Translations under genes and position numbers: made by a program
NCBI GenBank assembly: GCA_002887195.1
Contig: PJAB01001989.1
Coordinates: forward strand, 1-11,084
Direction of reading: 5' to 3'
Length of the DNA stretch: 11,084 nt
Origin: Chrysochromulina parva
Taxonomy: Eukaryota; Haptophyta; Prymnesiales; Chrysochromulinaceae
Notes under the pieces: model-generated
The model's input: only the letters and a program-made list of their open reading frames with translations
Told to the model about the DNA's origin: nothing
Database searches by the model: none
Shown here: one piece after another, positions 8,259 through 11,084 of the stretch
Layout of the letters: each line of letters begins with the position of its first letter
Position numbering within the stretch: position 1 is the stretch's first letter

Positions 8259-9584
8259 TCAACCCTGACCGGCCGCCGTTGACCACCCGCCTACGACCAG
8301 GCACAGCGGGAGCGTGACCACAAACGAAGTGCCCATGGCAAGCAAGAAGCAAAAGGCACAGACAGCCACGCCTGCCATGGCGATGAAACCCGCCAATAGC
8401 ATCATGAACGCGGCCACAAGCGTGAGCCAGATGAGCGCCGCTAGTGCGCGAGTCAGCTGCCGAGAGCCAACGCACCTGCTTGCGCAGCCCGCTAGCCGCC
8501 CTGCCACCCTTCGTGCGATCTCAAAGGGCGCGCGGGCGAGGCGTTTCCAAGGCTCGAGCTCACAGGGCGTCGAGAGCACCGCGTCGTCGTCGCCGAGCGC
8601 CGCTCGTCGCCACTCATCTGGAGCCGTTACATAGCGCAAGCCTAAGCCCAAAACGACGACTAAGGCGAGCAGCGCGCTCAGCCCGAACGCGGCCTGCTCC
8701 GCCTCACCGTAGCCATCGAGGCTCATCAGGACCTTGGGGCTCGCCCGCGGGTCGCTCGGTTGGGGCGACGAGGGCAGCCTTGAGGACTGGCCGACAAGCA
8801 GCGAGTGTGCGGAGCCGGGTGTTCCCCAACGGGCTTGCCATGGAGGCTCCTGCCAGTTTACAAGGCACAGCACGCACCGGGTGGCCATTGCGGCCGGGCA
8901 GAGGAGTAGCGCGTTCAGGAGCCGCTGGAGGATCGGAGAGGCAGCAAGCAAGGCGGAGAACAGCATGAGCCGTCGGTGCCAACGCGTGTCTCCACGCCAC
9001 CTAGCCACGAGGCCGCCCATGGTGGCGGCCACCCACGCCGCCGAGGTGGCATCGATCACGGCAGGCATCATCGGGTCACCGTGCGCTGCAGACCCTGCAC
9101 CAGAATCCGCGCGTAGCCAGCGGAGCGATAACACAGTGCATCCTCCTGCCATCACGTACACTCGGCCGATCCAGCGGTGCACACCCGGCCGAGCAATGCG
9201 CAGGGTTGGGCTGAGCTGCAGCACGATGGCAAGCATCGCCACAATGCCGCAGCCCACGTGCGCCACGATGGCCAAACGGGCGTTTGGGTCGGCGCTCCAA
9301 TGCTCTTGCTGCCGGTACAGTGGAGAGAGCACTGGATAGTATACGCTTGAGCTCCACGCATGAGGGAGCGCCACACGACCAGCGTAAACAGAGAAGAGCA
9401 GGCACGTTAGCCGAAATCGATGCAGCAGTACCGCACCTTCGACGACGCTTGCTGGGGACCCGGAGGGCAAAAGTTGTTGCTCCTCCATCGTGTGAAATTG
9501 CCTCGTGAATTTGAATCGTCGGGACGCCGTTTCGACCCTCGCTGGGCTTTCCACAGGAAAATAGGTCAGCAAATTCAAGAGCAT
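8259..9584 (-). CDS. DUF2306-type multi-pass membrane protein
   Basis: The frame has 441 codons from the first ATG (9584), with in-frame TAA upstream at 9636-9638. A second ATG at 9488 (Met33) has A at -3 and G at +4 and is the stronger start, giving 409 residues. The core (about 58-228) shows the DUF2306 pattern: AHVGCGIVAM in one helix (His109), RPGVHRWIGRVYVMAGG (His136) and RGDTRWHRRLMLFSALL (His203). Hydrophobic segments lie near 58-75, 104-125, 139-158, 175-196 and 204-228. After a 70-residue Pro/Ser loop there are further helices near 298-318 and 380-433, beyond the usual bacterial family length. The three His with flanking Arg are the family hallmark. A redox or heme role is sometimes suspected for such four-helix proteins, but nothing here proves it. 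There is no N-terminal signal peptide of classic form; the first 50 residues are polar. Confidence 0.82.
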   Translation of the reverse strand: MLLNLLTYFPVESPARVETASRRFKFTRQFHTMEEQQLLPSGSPASVVEGAVLLHRFRLTCLLFSVYAGRVALPHAWSSSVYYPVLSPLYRQQEHWSADPNARLAIVAHVGCGIVAMLAIVLQLSPTLRIARPGVHRWIGRVYVMAGGCTVLSLRWLRADSGAGSAAHGDPMMPAVIDATSAAWVAATMGGLVARWRGDTRWHRRLMLFSALLAASPILQRLLNALLLCPAAMATRCVLCLVNWQEPPWQARWGTPGSAHSLLVGQSSRLPSSPQPSDPRASPKVLMSLDGYGEAEQAAFGLSALLALVVVLGLGLRYVTAPDEWRRAALGDDDAVLSTPCELEPWKRLARAPFEIARRVAGRLAGCASRCVGSRQLTRALAALIWLTLVAAFMMLLAGFIAMAGVAVCAFCFLLAMGTSFVVTLPLCLVVGGWSTAAGQG

Positions 9585-10054
9585 TCGCTTTTGCCCGATT
9601 CGCCCCCCAAACGACCTGCTGTGTGACGCGCAAAGTTACTCGGCTGTGAACCCAACGTGAAGGGCCAGATTACAGGACGGTATCCATCATGGAACCAGAC
9701 AGGGGGGATGCGGGAGAACCCAATGGGGGGTCTCTCCGCCGTTTGGGGGAAACCTGTTATGGGGTTCGTTATGAGCCCGCGCGCGTGCTGATATTGCTCT
9801 ATTCTTAGCATTGCCGACGGCGACTTTCGAATATCGATCGGCGTATCAGTTCCGAGAGTGTTATGTGTCCCCGCCCACCCACCGCGATTCAGAGCCTGGT
9901 CTCGATTGCCTGGTCTAGCTTTAGCAGGGAACCGGGATGTTACCGGGAAGCGGGATGTGATGTCACGCTCACCAGGCTGGCCGTTTGTGTAGTTTGATCA
10001 ACCGCCAATCAACCAACGCCAAGTTTACGACTCTATGCTTCGGCTCTTGACGCC
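9585..10054. other. Upstream flank of the DUF2306 gene, with short repeats and G-runs
   Basis: No gene is supported in these 470 bp, which lie between two minus-strand genes. Five G-runs of 3 to 6 bases fall within 9702-9764 with long spacers. Short direct repeats cluster at 9894-9958, and GTGATGTCAC (9957-9966) is a near-palindrome resembling a CRE-like TGATGTCA site. A CCAAT string lies near 10004-10008. These are promoter-like features by position only. Confidence 0.4.
9894..9958. repeat. Two pairs of short direct repeats
   Basis: GCCTGGTCT occurs at 9894-9902 and 9908-9916 (14 bp between starts). CGGGATGT occurs at 9933-9940 and 9951-9958 (18 bp between starts). They lie 310 to 375 bp upstream of the DUF2306 start. 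Individually each could be chance; together they suggest a site cluster or past local duplication. Confidence 0.35.
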
Positions 10055-10627
10055 TTATGAATACCTTTTACTTGGACCTTGGCGAAGCGCCCTCAAGGAC
10101 CGTTTGACGGATAAATTCGTTGTATCCTGTTGCTGTAGGTGTACGGCTTCCCTCAGACGATTTAGCAACCCGAGGAGCCTCTCCTCTCGTTCTTTCGCCG
10201 GCAAAGCATGCGCTGGCACAAGTCGTAATGTAGCGAGCCATTCGACGTGTCGTGCTCGTATAGTGCTATTGTGCACTGCCGAGGATGGCAGGCCCTCTTC
10301 GTGCTGCCTTACAATATCGATCAGACGAGCGCCAGTTAGCTCACGTTCCGCAAAGATGCTGCCATTGAGCAGCGGAGTGAGCTTGCAGCCTGGTGGGCAG
10401 GTGTCGCGCGTGCCACCAGGCCGAAGCGAATCCACGAAGGCTGCCACGCCTGCAGTGGAAAGTTGTCGAAGAGGCACGTCGAGGAGCGGGACGGCTTTCG
10501 TTGCTGGGCACGAGCCATAGATCGAGCACATGCACTTGGAACACGCTCGGCAGCACCATGCATGCGCGAGCGGCATGAGGAGAGCGATAACCAGCCCCGG
10601 CGCGCCGAAGCCTGTAGGAACTCTCAT
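10055..10627 (-). CDS. Small secreted or lumenal protein with a SAM-like helical core
   Basis: The frame has 190 codons from ATG at 10627 (G at -3) to TAA at 10055. The N-terminus has a good signal peptide: Arg2, hydrophobic GLVIALLMPLA, and an AHA|W cleavage site at 23/24. A cysteine-rich stretch follows (Cys25, 26, 29, 32, 34 and 40). Residues 52-135 read like a divergent SAM domain: LSTAGVAAFVDSL as first helix, FAERELTGARLIDIV as the central 'F..-.LTG..L..' signature, and ARHVEWLATLRL as last helix. The SAM call is by pattern and is uncertain. The tail is charged and helical (KEREERLLGLLNRLREA). An aromatic at +1 after cleavage is also the mark of bipartite plastid-targeting signals in algae with red-type secondary plastids, so plastid import is an alternative. 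An out-of-frame ATG at 10664 may lie in the leader. No function can be assigned. Confidence 0.55.
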   Translation of the reverse strand: MRVPTGFGAPGLVIALLMPLAHAWCCRACSKCMCSIYGSCPATKAVPLLDVPLRQLSTAGVAAFVDSLRPGGTRDTCPPGCKLTPLLNGSIFAERELTGARLIDIVRQHEEGLPSSAVHNSTIRARHVEWLATLRLVPAHALPAKEREERLLGLLNRLREAVHLQQQDTTNLSVKRSLRALRQGPSKRYS

Positions 10628-10670
10628 CACACGCGACGCACGCGCGGGAGTCGCGCTCGTCCATGTAGAT

Positions 10671-10690
10671 TCAAGACAAGTCAAGTCAAG
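10671..10690 (+). repeat. Four-copy pentamer tandem repeat (T/A)CAAG
   Basis: TCAAG, ACAAG, TCAAG, TCAAG run in direct succession, 44 to 63 bp upstream of the small minus-strand gene (CTTGA units on its coding strand). It is a microsatellite-like slip product and may fall in the 5' leader or core promoter of that gene. Confidence 0.5.
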
Positions 10691-11026
10691 TCCACCCTAC
10701 CACCACAGCTGCAGTTGTCTTCCACCGGAACAAATTCCTGTAAGTTTTACTACTGTATGTTGAGCTGCTGTTTCTGTGTACAAGATAGAGACTGGACTTT
10801 TTTTGTCTTCCCGAGACGCCCGTCCCGGCCTCCGCGTGTCCCGAACGGACAAAATCGGACATCGTTTAGCTTTACCTTTAGAAAAGTTTGTTTTGTCTCA
10901 CCGGACCGTACCTAACGAGGCGGGCGACCATCGGGCGGCTAGAACCCCCCCTTCCCTTGGCAGAGGGCGGTTCGTTGGACCCCCCCTACGAGAAGCCCCC
11001 ACAAGTATAACGGCCTATACGGTCCG

Positions 11027-11050
11027 GGGTTCATCAGTGTGATGACACCC
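11027..11050. repeat. Hairpin GGGT-TCATCA / TGATGA-c-ACCC
   Basis: Ten paired bases with a GTG loop and a single bulged C form a compact stem. It is not followed by a T-run and is not near a gene end in the window, so it is not called a terminator. It may belong to an element that continues beyond the edge. Confidence 0.4.
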
Positions 11051-11084
11051 GGTGACCCCTTACCTCCCCCCTCCCGACACATCG

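Larger units (their letters stand above)
10628..11084. other. Upstream flank of the small secreted-protein gene; no gene seen
   Basis: Besides the pentamer repeat, this stretch holds T-rich sequence near 10795-10805 and 10870-10895. Several C-runs fall between 10945 and 11075, including two of seven bases at 10945-10951 and 10980-10986. A hairpin lies close to the window end. Open frames on the plus strand here are short, rich in Arg/Ser/Pro and show no family resemblance. Confidence 0.45.

Noticed and set aside
9702..9764. G-quadruplex from clustered G-runs
   Set aside because: Spacers of 10 to 14 bases exceed the usual loop limits, so no call is made beyond noting the runs.
10035..10520. 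161-codon plus-strand frame
   Set aside because: It is antisense to the more plausible signal-peptide protein and is Ser/Arg-rich without motifs.
10341..10664. 107-codon minus-strand frame starting at ATG 10664
   Set aside because: It overlaps the signal-peptide frame, has a poor initiation context and no recognisable sequence pattern.
1..11084. tRNA, rRNA, CRISPR array, transposase or prokaryotic operon signals
   Set aside because: No such structure or motif was recognised; gene content and the intron are eukaryotic, so bacterial-type signals were not annotated.

Overview
This is a GC-rich nuclear segment from a eukaryote. It carries a myosin heavy chain with a small spliceosomal intron, an elongation-factor-2 kinase of the alpha-kinase family, a DUF2306-type membrane protein and a small signal-peptide protein. 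The genes are dense and intron-poor, and the myosin tail has PDZ and WW modules. That combination suggests a unicellular protist, most likely a microalga such as a haptophyte or a related chromist. The lineage is an inference from style of sequence; no marker gene is present.

Layout. Positions 1-458 are the 5' flank of the myosin gene, with two pairs of short direct repeats and a small upstream ORF. Positions 459-4970 (+) encode a myosin of about 1460 residues in two exons: motor, one degenerate IQ motif, a highly charged ER/K single alpha-helix, a CEP164-like WW module and three PDZ domains. Positions 4971-6058 separate two convergent genes and hold no convincing gene, but do hold a splice-site-like pair and an AATAAA. 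On the minus strand follow the eEF2 kinase (8152 down to 6059), the DUF2306 membrane protein (9584 down to 8259, only 106 bp upstream of the kinase start) and a small secreted or lumenal protein with a SAM-like helical core (10627 down to 10055). Positions 10628-11084 are its upstream flank, with a pentamer repeat, C-runs and a hairpin.

How the genes relate. Nothing shows that the four genes form one pathway. The myosin should be an actin-based motor whose tail is a protein-docking platform. The kinase should act in the cytosol on translation elongation under calcium/calmodulin control. The DUF2306 protein should be membrane-embedded. The small protein should enter the secretory system or, in an alga with a secondary plastid, perhaps the plastid. 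The most unusual observations are the combination of tail modules on the myosin, the loss of the second WW tryptophan, and the loss of three of four structural zinc ligands in an otherwise well conserved alpha-kinase.
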